From positions 62,001 to 126,000 of the forward strand of contig NZ_JALIRM010000011.1 of NCBI RefSeq assembly GCF_022900255.1: DNA of 64,000 nt, given 5' to 3'. The translations under genes and the position numbers were made by a program. Position 1 is the stretch's first letter, and each line of letters begins with the position of its first letter. Below the pieces are notes generated by a model, which was not told the origin of the DNA, ran no database searches, and was given only the letters and a program-made list of their open reading frames with translations. The DNA comes from Lederbergia wuyishanensis (lineage in GTDB: Bacteria > Bacillota > Bacilli > Bacillales > Bacillaceae_C). Below are positions 56,604 through 64,000 of the stretch, in pieces.

Positions 56604-57678
56604 ACGTTAAGACTAATTTTCGCTCCAACAATTTCTTGTTGCTTATCATTCTTTCATCGTTTGGACGATGAGATAAGGCAATTTCATTATGTTCATAAGA
56701 CTTTCTATAATCACCTGCTTTATAATAACAGGAACAGAGTTGCAGATGAGGCAGCCATGTCCAGCAAGCAACATTATATGTGCCTAAACAATCTTTCTCC
56801 CATTCCAATTCAGTAGCAAGTTTATACCAAAAAATAGCCTCTGGAATTTTATCTTCTCTTAAAAACTTAAAACCAATCCTACAACAAAAATCCGCTCGCG
56901 GCTTAGCATATATAAAAGATCGAAAAGCAGCTTCACTCTCCTTATCATATTCTTCGCGTCTATAATAACAATCTGCCAACCTGCCGCATGCAGTAATTTT
57001 ATCTTCTTTCGCACCGTTTGGATTATCAAGAAATTTCTCGTATATCTCTATTGCTTTCTCATACTTTTTATGGCAACGTAACTCATTTGCATAATACAAT
57101 AAGTCACGCTCCGAAAAAACTTTACCCTCATTTAATCGTTTTTCATAGATTCGTAAGTTCCGGTTTTCACGCCCCGGTTTTCCTAGGTGGGTAATATTGA
57201 TATCACTATGGTAAACAGGTCCAGATACTTCAAGATATTCATGAACAGGTGATTTCCATCTATAAGTTTTACTTGTCTTCACCATTCGGTTTCTGCGTAC
57301 CTTCTGATAAGGTTCTCCATTGGCTCCCAAGCTAACAATATAATCCATCGTCACAGTGTTATATGAAGGATTTAAATTTTCCTTTAAATCCTTAAGGAGC
57401 ACTTGATCTTGTTCCAGTAGTATATCATCAGCATCGAGCCACATTGAGTATTCTTTAGATGCGAATTGGAACGAAAAGTTCCGAGCTGCAGCAAAATCGT
57501 CCCTCCACACAAAGTCATGTATCTTATCAGTGTATTGTGATGCTGTTTCTTTTGTTTTATCGTTTGAACCTGTATCAACAATAATAATCTCATCTACAAG
57601 ATTCTTTACCGATTCAAGACATCTTCCTAACGTCTGTTCCTCATCTTTTACAATCATACATAAACTAATAGAAACCAA
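56587..57678 (-). CDS. family 2 glycosyltransferase with TPR C-terminus
   Basis: A 363-residue protein. The N-terminal GT-A fold has 'SISLCMIVKDEEQTLGRCLES', read here as residues 3-23, 'IIIVDTGSNDKT', the DxD motif 'LDADD' (about residue 93) and 'KSPVHEYL', as in GT2 enzymes of the SunS/YcdA-like type. The C-terminal half (about 190-360) is tetratricopeptide-like. I start it at TTG 57678, with GGAG 9 bases upstream; a longer frame would overlap the upstream gene. It directly follows the EPTHDP repeat protein gene by 56 bases, so that Thr-rich protein is a plausible acceptor. Confidence 0.9.
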   Translation of the reverse strand: MVSISLCMIVKDEEQTLGRCLESVKNLVDEIIIVDTGSNDKTKETASQYTDKIHDFVWRDDFAAARNFSFQFASKEYSMWLDADDILLEQDQVLLKDLKENLNPSYNTVTMDYIVSLGANGEPYQKVRRNRMVKTSKTYRWKSPVHEYLEVSGPVYHSDINITHLGKPGRENRNLRIYEKRLNEGKVFSERDLLYYANELRCHKKYEKAIEIYEKFLDNPNGAKEDKITACGRLADCYYRREEYDKESEAAFRSFIYAKPRADFCCRIGFKFLREDKIPEAIFWYKLATELEWEKDCLGTYNVACWTWLPHLQLCSCYYKAGDYRKSYEHNEIALSHRPNDERMISNKKLLERKLVLTYGQPQ

Positions 57679-57734
57679 TCCTATCAACTCCAGTAGTACA
57701 GAAAAAACTTCTATAAAATATAGAAGTTTTGCCC

Positions 57735-59555
57735 TTAATGTATTTTCTTGATTGCTAGAATTGCAGTACTTTCTTGAGTTGGCCAAAGAATAACTGCCGT
57801 TCCGGTTATATTTATCAATTGTAATGGCGCCGGAACTTCCTTAACATTTATAATGATTTCCCCCGTATCAATATAATGTTCGGTATCTGCACCTCTATAG
57901 TAACTTGATGGAGTAATAATTTGATTGTTAGTACGTAATGAAAAATAAGCAATTTCATCGGAAATAACAGAGTAGGAAATCCGATAATCACCTGGCTCAT
58001 GTACCATTAAGTTACCAGCATAATCATATGAATAATAATTTTGATAGCCTTCTTGAGTCCAAATTTTATCAAAATGAATAGCTTCCAAATCATCTGCAAG
58101 TTGACCAATAACTCCTGTCGATAATAAGATGGCATCCGCTCCGACTAAATGATCCTTCATTTCGGGATAATTTTTCATCACAACACGATTCAATGCAATG
58201 TGCCGTAAATCCTCGTATCCTATCCTATCATCTACATTCTTTTCCTCTGTTAATTCTATATCTAAGATTGGTGCACCATCATGCGTTAGCTCAGGATCGG
58301 GTGTTAGCTCAGAATCGGGTGTTGGCTCGGGATCGGGTGTTGGCTCGGAATCATGTGTTGGCTCGGGATCATGTGTTGGCTCGGGATCGTGCGTTGGCTC
58401 GGGATCATGCGTTGGCTCGGAATCATGTGTTGGCTCGGGATCATGTGTTGGCTCGGGATCGTGCGTTGGCTCGGGATCATGCGTTGGCTCAGGATCATGC
58501 GTTGGCTCGGGATCATGCGTTGGCTCAGGATCATGCGTTGGCTCGGGATCATGTGTTGGCTCGGGATCATGTGTTGGCTCAGGATCATGCGTTGGCTCGG
58601 AATCATGCGTTGGCTCGGGATCATGCGTTGGCTCAGGCTCATGCGTTGGCTCGGGATCATGTGTTGGCTCGGGATCATGTGTTGGCTCGGGATCATGTGT
58701 TGGCTCGGAATCATGAGTTGGCTCGGAATCGTGCGTTGGCTCGGGATTATGTGTCGGCTCGGGATCGTGCGTTGGCTCGGGATCGTGCGTTGGCTCGATA
58801 ACATGTGTCGGTTCGATATAATGAGTCAGTTCACTCTCATGAATGGGTTCGCTACCTTGGATTAGGTCGCTGTCTTGGATTGATTCAATAGCTTGGATTG
58901 AGTGGCTAGCATGGATTGAATCGATAACTTGGAATGTATCGCTAGATTGGTATCGATCACTAACTTGGAACCGATCACTATCTCGGACCGCTGTGCTTTC
59001 TTGATTTAAATCACTATAACCCTCTAATTCGCTACTAATCCAATATTCTGGATTTATTGTATTGGACACAATCCTACATTCTTTTGACTCTACATTCGCA
59101 TGAGGAATTTTTTCAAAAATAACATTGTTTAACGTAATCTCAAAATCAGACACTAAAACTGAACATTTTGGATTTTCTTCGCTCTTTTTTATCACAAAGG
59201 TATTACAACAGAAAAGAATCTTTAACTGTTTATTTTTTCTAAAATGTTTAAATGGGATTATACGCGGAACACTAAGTTCACACTTTAATTTAGAATGAGG
59301 TGGAACAATGATTGAAATATTTTTCACCTGATGGATTTTAAACTTTTTAGACTTATAACAAGCACCTTTACTTTTCAAAAATATTTCGATGAACCCACAT
59401 ATAGAAACAGCTATTTGAGGATGCATTATTCCATGACTTACGTCTAATTGTTCCATTCTACATTTTAGATCCCCTTGGATACTGTATATATTTTCATTAG
59501 AATCATTTTTTCTATCTGCTTTCTCATATTCATTCATAACCTCAACCATATTCAA
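57735..59555 (-). CDS. repetitive EPTHDP surface protein with BclA-like C-terminal domain
   Basis: About 606 residues in three parts. The N-terminal ~190 residues are cysteine-containing and beta-rich and I do not recognise them. A hexapeptide region follows: eight degenerate units (SDRFQV-like) then 31 units of EPTHDP type (58275-58832). The last ~140 residues have the strand pattern of the BclA/C1q-TNF-like trimer domain: 'DYRISYSVISDEIAYFSL', 'HYIDTGEIIINV', 'LQLINITGTAVILW', 'STAILAIKKI'. No signal peptide or LPXTG, as for exosporium proteins. The start is TTG 59555 (GGAGGTG 5 bases upstream) or ATG 59549. The GT2 gene follows on the same strand. Confidence 0.85.
   Translation of the reverse strand: MNMVEVMNEYEKADRKNDSNENIYSIQGDLKCRMEQLDVSHGIMHPQIAVSICGFIEIFLKSKGACYKSKKFKIHQVKNISIIVPPHSKLKCELSVPRIIPFKHFRKNKQLKILFCCNTFVIKKSEENPKCSVLVSDFEITLNNVIFEKIPHANVESKECRIVSNTINPEYWISSELEGYSDLNQESTAVRDSDRFQVSDRYQSSDTFQVIDSIHASHSIQAIESIQDSDLIQGSEPIHESELTHYIEPTHVIEPTHDPEPTHDPEPTHNPEPTHDSEPTHDSEPTHDPEPTHDPEPTHDPEPTHEPEPTHDPEPTHDSEPTHDPEPTHDPEPTHDPEPTHDPEPTHDPEPTHDPEPTHDPEPTHDPEPTHDPEPTHDSEPTHDPEPTHDPEPTHDPEPTHDSEPTPDPEPTPDSELTPDPELTHDGAPILDIELTEEKNVDDRIGYEDLRHIALNRVVMKNYPEMKDHLVGADAILLSTGVIGQLADDLEAIHFDKIWTQEGYQNYYSYDYAGNLMVHEPGDYRISYSVISDEIAYFSLRTNNQIITPSSYYRGADTEHYIDTGEIIINVKEVPAPLQLINITGTAVILWPTQESTAILAIKKIH
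58275..58832. repeat. 18-bp coding repeat, 31 units, with degenerate flank
   Basis: GGCTCGGGATCATGCGTT-like units (plus strand) repeat at 18 bp and encode EPTHDP with DP/DS, VI and PD variants. Upstream in the protein (58833-58980) eight diverged units keep the six-residue period. Confidence 0.95.
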
Positions 59556-59697
59556 ATTGTCACCTCCATAAGAAAGCTTAAAAACAGGCTCTTGCTCATA
59601 TCTTACGAAGGCGTTTGTCAATTTGTATAGGCTGCATATCCAAAAATAAGAAATATAACTTAATTAATTTATCCTGAAAATGTTTGCAAAATTTGAA

Positions 59698-60207
59698 TCA
59701 TACTAACTCTCGTACCCATATAAGATGATGCTCCCCTTTTCCCCAATAATCTTCAAGAATGAGTGACGGTTCACCTAATACCTGTCTCCAATATTGTTGA
59801 GAACTTTGAAAACCTGCATCTAAATAGTATTTTACTTGTCCTAGACGAGCCAATTCTTTTTTTATTTGTTTAAACATAAACTTGCCTATGCCTTGCCTTT
59901 GAAAACTTGGATGTATATAAACACATGCAACTTCATAACCAGTTTGAATCGTACTAATATTTTCAGTAATGAACGGATTAGGTTTAGTTAGTGCAATGGA
60001 TCCAACAATATGATTATCCATTTCTGTTACGTAAAAATGCAATTCACTATTAAGGAAACTATCTTGCACTATATAATTCAATCTATCAACTTCATCATCT
60101 ATAAGTTTAAATTCCTTCTTTTCACGGATGACTAGATCCGTCAAACAGCTTTTAAATAATTGATTTAATTCTACTAAATCTCTCTTTTGAATTTTTCTAA
60201 AATGCAC
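59698..60207 (-). CDS. GNAT-family N-acetyltransferase
   Basis: A 169-residue acetyl-CoA-dependent transferase. Strand 'YEVACVYIHPSFQRQGIGKFMF' is the acetyl-CoA pyrophosphate loop (Q-R-Q-G-I-G, about residue 113), and 'YLDAGFQSSQQYWRQVLG' is the closing region. The substrate is unknown. I choose GTG 60207 because GAGGGG lies 6-11 bases upstream, rather than a longer frame to 60264. It stands between the surface-protein gene and a convergent unknown gene, so a role in surface sugars is possible but not shown. Confidence 0.87.
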   Translation of the reverse strand: MHFRKIQKRDLVELNQLFKSCLTDLVIREKKEFKLIDDEVDRLNYIVQDSFLNSELHFYVTEMDNHIVGSIALTKPNPFITENISTIQTGYEVACVYIHPSFQRQGIGKFMFKQIKKELARLGQVKYYLDAGFQSSQQYWRQVLGEPSLILEDYWGKGEHHLIWVRELV

Positions 60208-60469
60208 GGAATCCCCTCTTCTTTTGCTAGATTGAGACAAAGCTTTAACATCTTGCCTTTGCATATACAGCTTTGTCTATTGGTAACTTTATCTTTGTCT
60301 CTAGCACTTCTCCCCTAATTGTATAGTAATAAAAAGGATTAAAGTAAAAAATATCAGTCAAGCAAACTTGTCCTAGTTGAGTTAATTTTATTATATGACA
60401 ATCACCTATATGGTTAGATTGCGTATATTAATAAAAAAACTTTTTATAGATTTAGGGAGAGAATATAGA

Positions 60470-61135
60470 ATGTACTATTTTAGAAATACATTACCTACTC
60501 ATACCCAACCAATTTACTGGGGCCCCATCTCACAGTACACGGCACCAGTAAGATATGTTTTAACTAAAACAGCTACAATGCCGAGCAATCAATTAATTAG
60601 AAAAAATGTCGTTGATTTTTCGAGCATGAATCGCCTGCTATGGGAAGAACACGTTAACTGGACAAGAATGACCATTATTAGCATTGTGTTCAACTTACCC
60701 GATTTACCGTATGTTCAGGAACGGTTGTTAATGAATGCAACAGATATGGGAAATTGCCTGAGACCTTTTTATGGCAATCATATCGCTGATCAATATTCGA
60801 TGCTGATAAAAGAGCATTTAATTGTTGCAGCCGAATTAGTAACAGCTTCTGTTAGAGGAGATACAAAAACAGCCACTGCAAAAAATAAACAATGGTATAG
60901 AAATGCAGATGATATTGCAGCATTTTTAAGTAGTATTAATCCTTATCTAGGATTGGAAGATGTAAGAAAAATGTTTTATATGCATTTAGATTTAACAAAA
61001 GATGAAGCTGTCAAAATGATTCAAAGGGATTACAAGGCCGACGTGGCAATATTTGATGAGATTGAAGCACAAGCTCTGGGAATGGGTGATATGATAGCTG
61101 AAGCAATCGTGAAACAATTTCCAAGTAAATTCTAA
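60470..61135 (+). CDS. conserved protein of unknown function (helical, 221 aa)
   Basis: A 221-residue helix-rich soluble protein. A family-like core reads 'LLWEEHVNWTRMTIISIV' (residues about 56-73), 'LMNATDMGNCLRPFYG' (about 90), 'LIKEHLIVAAELV' and 'WYRNADDIAAFLSSINP'. I recall similar Bacillus proteins, sometimes labelled acetylglutamate kinase without visible support; none of the amino-acid kinase motifs is present here. ATG 60470 has AGGGAGA 9 bases upstream; an upstream ATG at 60395 lacks one. The function is not known. Confidence 0.8.
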   Translation: MYYFRNTLPTHTQPIYWGPISQYTAPVRYVLTKTATMPSNQLIRKNVVDFSSMNRLLWEEHVNWTRMTIISIVFNLPDLPYVQERLLMNATDMGNCLRPFYGNHIADQYSMLIKEHLIVAAELVTASVRGDTKTATAKNKQWYRNADDIAAFLSSINPYLGLEDVRKMFYMHLDLTKDEAVKMIQRDYKADVAIFDEIEAQALGMGDMIAEAIVKQFPSKF

Positions 61136-61196
61136 CAAATTGGTTTATGAAATATTTCCATCCCTTATAAAGAGTAATGTATAGAAGATTACAAAA

Positions 61197-61237
61197 AAAA
61201 TTCAGATCTAATCTAATGTAGATCTGAATTTTTTTTT
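61197..61237. terminator. bidirectional terminator
   Basis: AAAATTCAGATCTA (61197-61210) pairs with TAGATCTGAATTTT (61219-61232), followed by TTTTT on the plus strand and TTTTG on the minus. It lies between convergent genes. Confidence 0.9.
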
Positions 61238-61307
61238 AAGTTATGACCTTTACCATAACAAAAATATAAGTAGAAATTATTGTTTTCCAAAAGGAATTTA
61301 CGACCTA

Positions 61308-61946
61308 TCAGTTTATAAGTTGAGATTCCGTAATTAATTCTGTCACTGTATTGAATTCAAATCCTTTTCTACGGAGTCCATCAATAATGCCTGGTAATGC
61401 AAGATGAGTTTGCTTTGCAGTATCACTAGCGTGCATCAAAATAATTACTCCCCGTTTTGCCTTAGAGAGAACTCTATGAGTGATTACCTCAACTCCCGGA
61501 TTCATCCAATCAAATGAATCTGCAGACCAATGGATTGTAGTGTATCCAAGTTCTGATAGTTTTTTCAGTACTCTTTGATCGAAGTTCCCATTTGGCGTTC
61601 TTATGAGATTTGTCCTCACACCAGTAAGTCCAAATATTATATTCTCTGCTTTTTTTACCTGTTCTTCTATCCATTGGTCATCATACTCTGTGTAATTATA
61701 ATGGTTGTGTCCATGTGAGCCGATTTCAAAACCTGCATCTTTGATACTTTTTGCTATCTCAGGGTACTCCGATATTACAGGCGATGATAAGAAAAATGTA
61801 GCTTTATTCACCTTTTTCTCGGATAAAACATGAAGCACCTTCTTATATGTTTCATTTCCATTTCCTATATCAAATGTTAAAGCAACCGCATTCCTTTCCA
61901 CAGGCACATTATAATATACGCTTTTCCACTTTTTTGATTGATCCAT
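61308..61946 (-). CDS. polysaccharide deacetylase (PdaB/YlxY-like)
   Basis: A 212-residue NodB-homology domain. Motif 1 reads 'LTFDIGNGNE' (about residue 24), the divergent form shared with sporulation deacetylase PdaB ('TFDISWG'), with the catalytic Asp kept. 'EIGSHGHNHYN' supplies metal histidines (about residue 79), 'RTPNGNFD' is motif 3 and 'ILMHASD' motif 5. There is no signal peptide in this frame, so it may act inside the forespore or mother cell, or be secreted by another route. ATG 61946 has AAAGGAG upstream. Role in peptidoglycan or surface glycan modification is inferred. Confidence 0.88.
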   Translation of the reverse strand: MDQSKKWKSVYYNVPVERNAVALTFDIGNGNETYKKVLHVLSEKKVNKATFFLSSPVISEYPEIAKSIKDAGFEIGSHGHNHYNYTEYDDQWIEEQVKKAENIIFGLTGVRTNLIRTPNGNFDQRVLKKLSELGYTTIHWSADSFDWMNPGVEVITHRVLSKAKRGVIILMHASDTAKQTHLALPGIIDGLRRKGFEFNTVTELITESQLIN

Positions 61947-62098
61947 ATTTAGCTCCTTTTCTTTTTAATACTTTATGAAGTTTGATTTGAAAAGGAATCA
62001 GTTCTTTTCGAGTGAGTTCAGCCCCTGTATTATAGCCGTTCCACTTTTGATATGAATTGATAAGGTATTAGTATGACATTAAGCGGTGGAGGTGCATC

Positions 62099-63094
62099 GT
62101 GAGAATATTAGTTTTAGAAAGCCACCCTATGTGGATCCATGGCCTTCCAAATGGTTTTAAGGATTTAGGCCACAGTGTAAAAATCTCTGGACCTTTGAGT
62201 GACCAGGTACTAAAAGAATTGTTGAAAGAATTTCAACCAGAACTGATACTCTCGATGGGGTGGGGTCCGGAAAATGATTCACCATTTAAACAGGAGCGGA
62301 TATTCAAATGGGTTAATGCTTCTGGAATTCCTCATGTTTATTGGGCAACGGAAGATCCCACACATACTACAACATTTACTCTTCCTTTTATTAAAATCGT
62401 TCAGCCAGACTTCATATTTACAATCTCGGATTTGAGAGTTGAAGAATATAAGCAAATGGGAATAGGTGCCGCCCATATGGATTTTGGATTTCATCACTCT
62501 GTCCATCATCCTGTCATGCCACTAACCAAATACGAGAGCGATCTCGCTGTTGTTGCTAATGCCTACCCTACAAAGCTAGCACAATACCCAAATCATTTTC
62601 GTCACGAATCATTAAAAATACTAATATCCCCACTTTTAAAAAATAACGTTAAAATGGATTTTTACGGAGCTTTTTGGGACAAAATGGGGACCTATTTCGG
62701 TAAGGATATTCCAAAAAGTTGGCAACATGGCTACCTTGATTATACAGAAGCTAATAAAGTATATAACTCAGCTAAAATTGTCCTTGGACTGCAAAACCAC
62801 CCTACTCAACTGACGCAAAGAACCTATGAAATATTAGGCTCTGGAGGATTTCTAATTACTCAGGATACACCTGAAATTCGTAGACTTTTCACTCCAAATC
62901 AGGATTTGGTTGTATCTTCATCACCCGATGAAACAATAAAGCTTGTTAATTTTTATTTGTCTCACCCAAAAGAAAGAGAGCGAATAAGAAAAGACGGACT
63001 TAAAACTGTTCAGAAGCACTCCTACAAAGCAAGAGCAGAATATTTGTTGGAAGTTTTAAGATTTTATCAAGTGATTCCTGATTATTTATGTTAA
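62099..63094 (+). CDS. CgeB/YkvP-like glycosyltransferase
   Basis: A 331-residue GT-B type protein. 'ESHPMWIHGLPNGFKDLGH' opens the first Rossmann half (residues about 7-25), 'WATEDPTHTTTFTLP' follows, 'YLDYTEANKVYNSAKIVLGLQ' and 'QRTYEILGSGGFLITQDTPE' are the family's C-terminal nucleotide-sugar half (Glyco_trans_1_2). B. subtilis CgeB is involved in spore surface maturation. It begins at GTG 62099 behind GGAGGTG. A paralogue follows immediately at 63238. Confidence 0.9.
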   Translation: MRILVLESHPMWIHGLPNGFKDLGHSVKISGPLSDQVLKELLKEFQPELILSMGWGPENDSPFKQERIFKWVNASGIPHVYWATEDPTHTTTFTLPFIKIVQPDFIFTISDLRVEEYKQMGIGAAHMDFGFHHSVHHPVMPLTKYESDLAVVANAYPTKLAQYPNHFRHESLKILISPLLKNNVKMDFYGAFWDKMGTYFGKDIPKSWQHGYLDYTEANKVYNSAKIVLGLQNHPTQLTQRTYEILGSGGFLITQDTPEIRRLFTPNQDLVVSSSPDETIKLVNFYLSHPKERERIRKDGLKTVQKHSYKARAEYLLEVLRFYQVIPDYLC

Positions 63095-63237
63095 TACACT
63101 GTATAGTTGAATATTGAACTTGAGGCTCGCAAGTAGAGCTCCTGTAATATGCAACAGGAATCATGCATTTTACTAGAAAGCAAAAACAGCTATGGGTTTA
63201 TCAAACCTATTTTAAAAGAATAAAGGATTGAGAGATT

Positions 63238-64000
63238 ATGAGAATTCTCTTTCTTGAAACTCACCCTATGTGGATACATGGTCTTCCAAATGGATTTAAA
63301 GATCTTGGTCATTCAATAAAATTAGTCAATCCAAATGATGAAGCCCTACTGTTATCTGCCATCAAACAGTTTCAGCCGAATCTAATTATTACAATAGGAT
63401 GGACTGATGCTAATGACACTCTGGAAAAGCAGTCAAAAATCGGACATTATACACAATCCTCTGGTATCCCTCATATATATTGGGCAACGGAAGATCCCGG
63501 TTATACCGAGTCATTTACTTTGCCTCTAATCGAAAGAGCGAAACCTGACATGGTCTTTACAATTTGCAAAGAAAAATTGCCTTTTTATCAAGCTCTTGGG
63601 ATAGAAGCTGGATATATGGACTTTGGTTACCATTCAAGCACCCATTTTCCTGTCAAACCGGTAAGACATTATAAAAGCCATGCTGCTCTCGTTGCAAATG
63701 GCTATCCGCAGCTATATGAAAAAATGCCTGATCACCTACGTTTTACATCATTAGTTTCATTAGTCGATCCAATTCTTGAAAGAAAACTGTCTATCTTTTT
63801 TTACGGGAGATATTGGGATGAGATGAAAAAGATTTTTATTAATGAGGTACCCAGCAATTACCTTAAAGGATACTTACATTATACTTTGGCTAATCAGGTA
63901 TACAGTTCTGCTGATATCGTCATTGGTGTTCAAAATAAAAAGTTTCAGGTTACACAACGAACATATGAAATTCTTGCATCAGGTGGATTACTCCTTGCTA
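63238..64000 (+). CDS. second CgeB/YkvP-like glycosyltransferase, cut by window end
   Basis: The frame is open from ATG 63238 to the window end (254 codons). It parallels the preceding gene along its length: 'ETHPMWIHGLPNGFKDLGH', 'YWATEDPGYTESFTLP', 'MDFGYHSSTHFPVKP', 'FYGRYWDEMKK', 'QRTYEILASGGLLLA'. It is a tandem duplicate that has diverged in much of the middle region. The ribosome binding site is AAAGGA, weak and about 10 bases away. A 143-bp gap separates the two; it holds a short CCTGT/ACAGG stem but no clear terminator, so co-transcription is likely. Confidence 0.88.
   Translation, partial: MRILFLETHPMWIHGLPNGFKDLGHSIKLVNPNDEALLLSAIKQFQPNLIITIGWTDANDTLEKQSKIGHYTQSSGIPHIYWATEDPGYTESFTLPLIERAKPDMVFTICKEKLPFYQALGIEAGYMDFGYHSSTHFPVKPVRHYKSHAALVANGYPQLYEKMPDHLRFTSLVSLVDPILERKLSIFFYGRYWDEMKKIFINEVPSNYLKGYLHYTLANQVYSSADIVIGVQNKKFQVTQRTYEILASGGLLLA

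Noticed and set aside
58193-58865. Long open frames on the other strand and in other frames across the 18-bp repeat (Leu/Ala/Arg-, Gly/Ser- or Trp-rich)
   Set aside because: A stop-free 18-bp unit opens all frames. Only the minus frame giving EPTHDP continues into structured domains and has a ribosome binding site.

Overview
The window is a low-GC, AT-rich chromosomal segment of an endospore-forming Bacillaceae. Supporting evidence is the GsiB-type KGG protein behind a sigma-B-like promoter, a sulfolactate-type sulfur operon like the B. subtilis yitABCD genes, a SinI-like anti-repressor, a BclA-like surface protein, CgeB-like glycosyltransferases, a T-box leuA leader and a c-di-AMP riboswitch. 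Many genes start with TTG or GTG behind strong GGAGG-type ribosome binding sites. I do not assign a species. No rRNA, tRNA, insertion sequence, prophage or CRISPR array was seen.

Layout. 0.1-0.4 kb: a 51-bp tandem hairpin repeat. 0.4-2.0 kb: an MFS exporter with a small partner gene. 2.1-5.4 kb: phosphosulfolactate synthase, cysH, sat and cysC, which together would activate and reduce sulfate to sulfite and trap it on phosphoenolpyruvate. 5.4-8.7 kb: a YitT-type membrane protein, YqhV-like protein, AlkD-like glycosylase and a Ktr/Trk potassium channel subunit. 8.7-16 kb: serC, amidase, VOC protein, a DMT exporter divergent from a LysR regulator, and a glutamate/dicarboxylate symporter behind a c-di-AMP riboswitch. 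16.7-18.8 kb: leuA behind a leucine T-box.

18.9-30.9 kb is a cell-surface locus on one strand: a 2308-residue LPXTG adhesin with ten CnaB repeats, its sortase, a REC-BTAD response regulator and a very large hybrid kinase. A tiny ribbon-helix-helix gene and a long perfect inverted repeat lie upstream of it. 31.7-43.3 kb is a sugar locus: a YesN/YesM-like two-component system, a CUT1 ABC importer without its ATPase, LacZ and an NAD-dependent epimerase, with cre-like sites in front of the binding protein. A 52-bp hairpin repeat array lies between lacZ and the epimerase gene.

43.4-54.6 kb holds stress and regulatory genes: an orphan HExxH protein, gsiB, a YdjM-like membrane protein, a 1727-residue pseudokinase/ATPase/histidine kinase with its response regulator and a SinI-like gene in the gap between them, a MATE pump, and a FusB-type EF-G-binding protein preceded by a 24-codon leader ORF and a hairpin that masks its ribosome binding site. 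54.6-64 kb contains a second ATP sulfurylase with an unexplained 174-residue extension. It then looks like a spore or cell-surface glycan region: a GT2 glycosyltransferase, a repetitive EPTHDP protein with a BclA-like C-terminus, an acetyltransferase, a conserved unknown protein, a PdaB-like deacetylase and two tandem CgeB-like glycosyltransferases, the last cut by the window edge.

Gene-free stretches above about 300 bases are 1-441 (repeat array), 15786-16748 (riboswitch plus unexplained sequence), 18441-18894 (T-box), 30877-31296 (inverted repeat) and 32694-33600 (repeat array and lacZ terminator).
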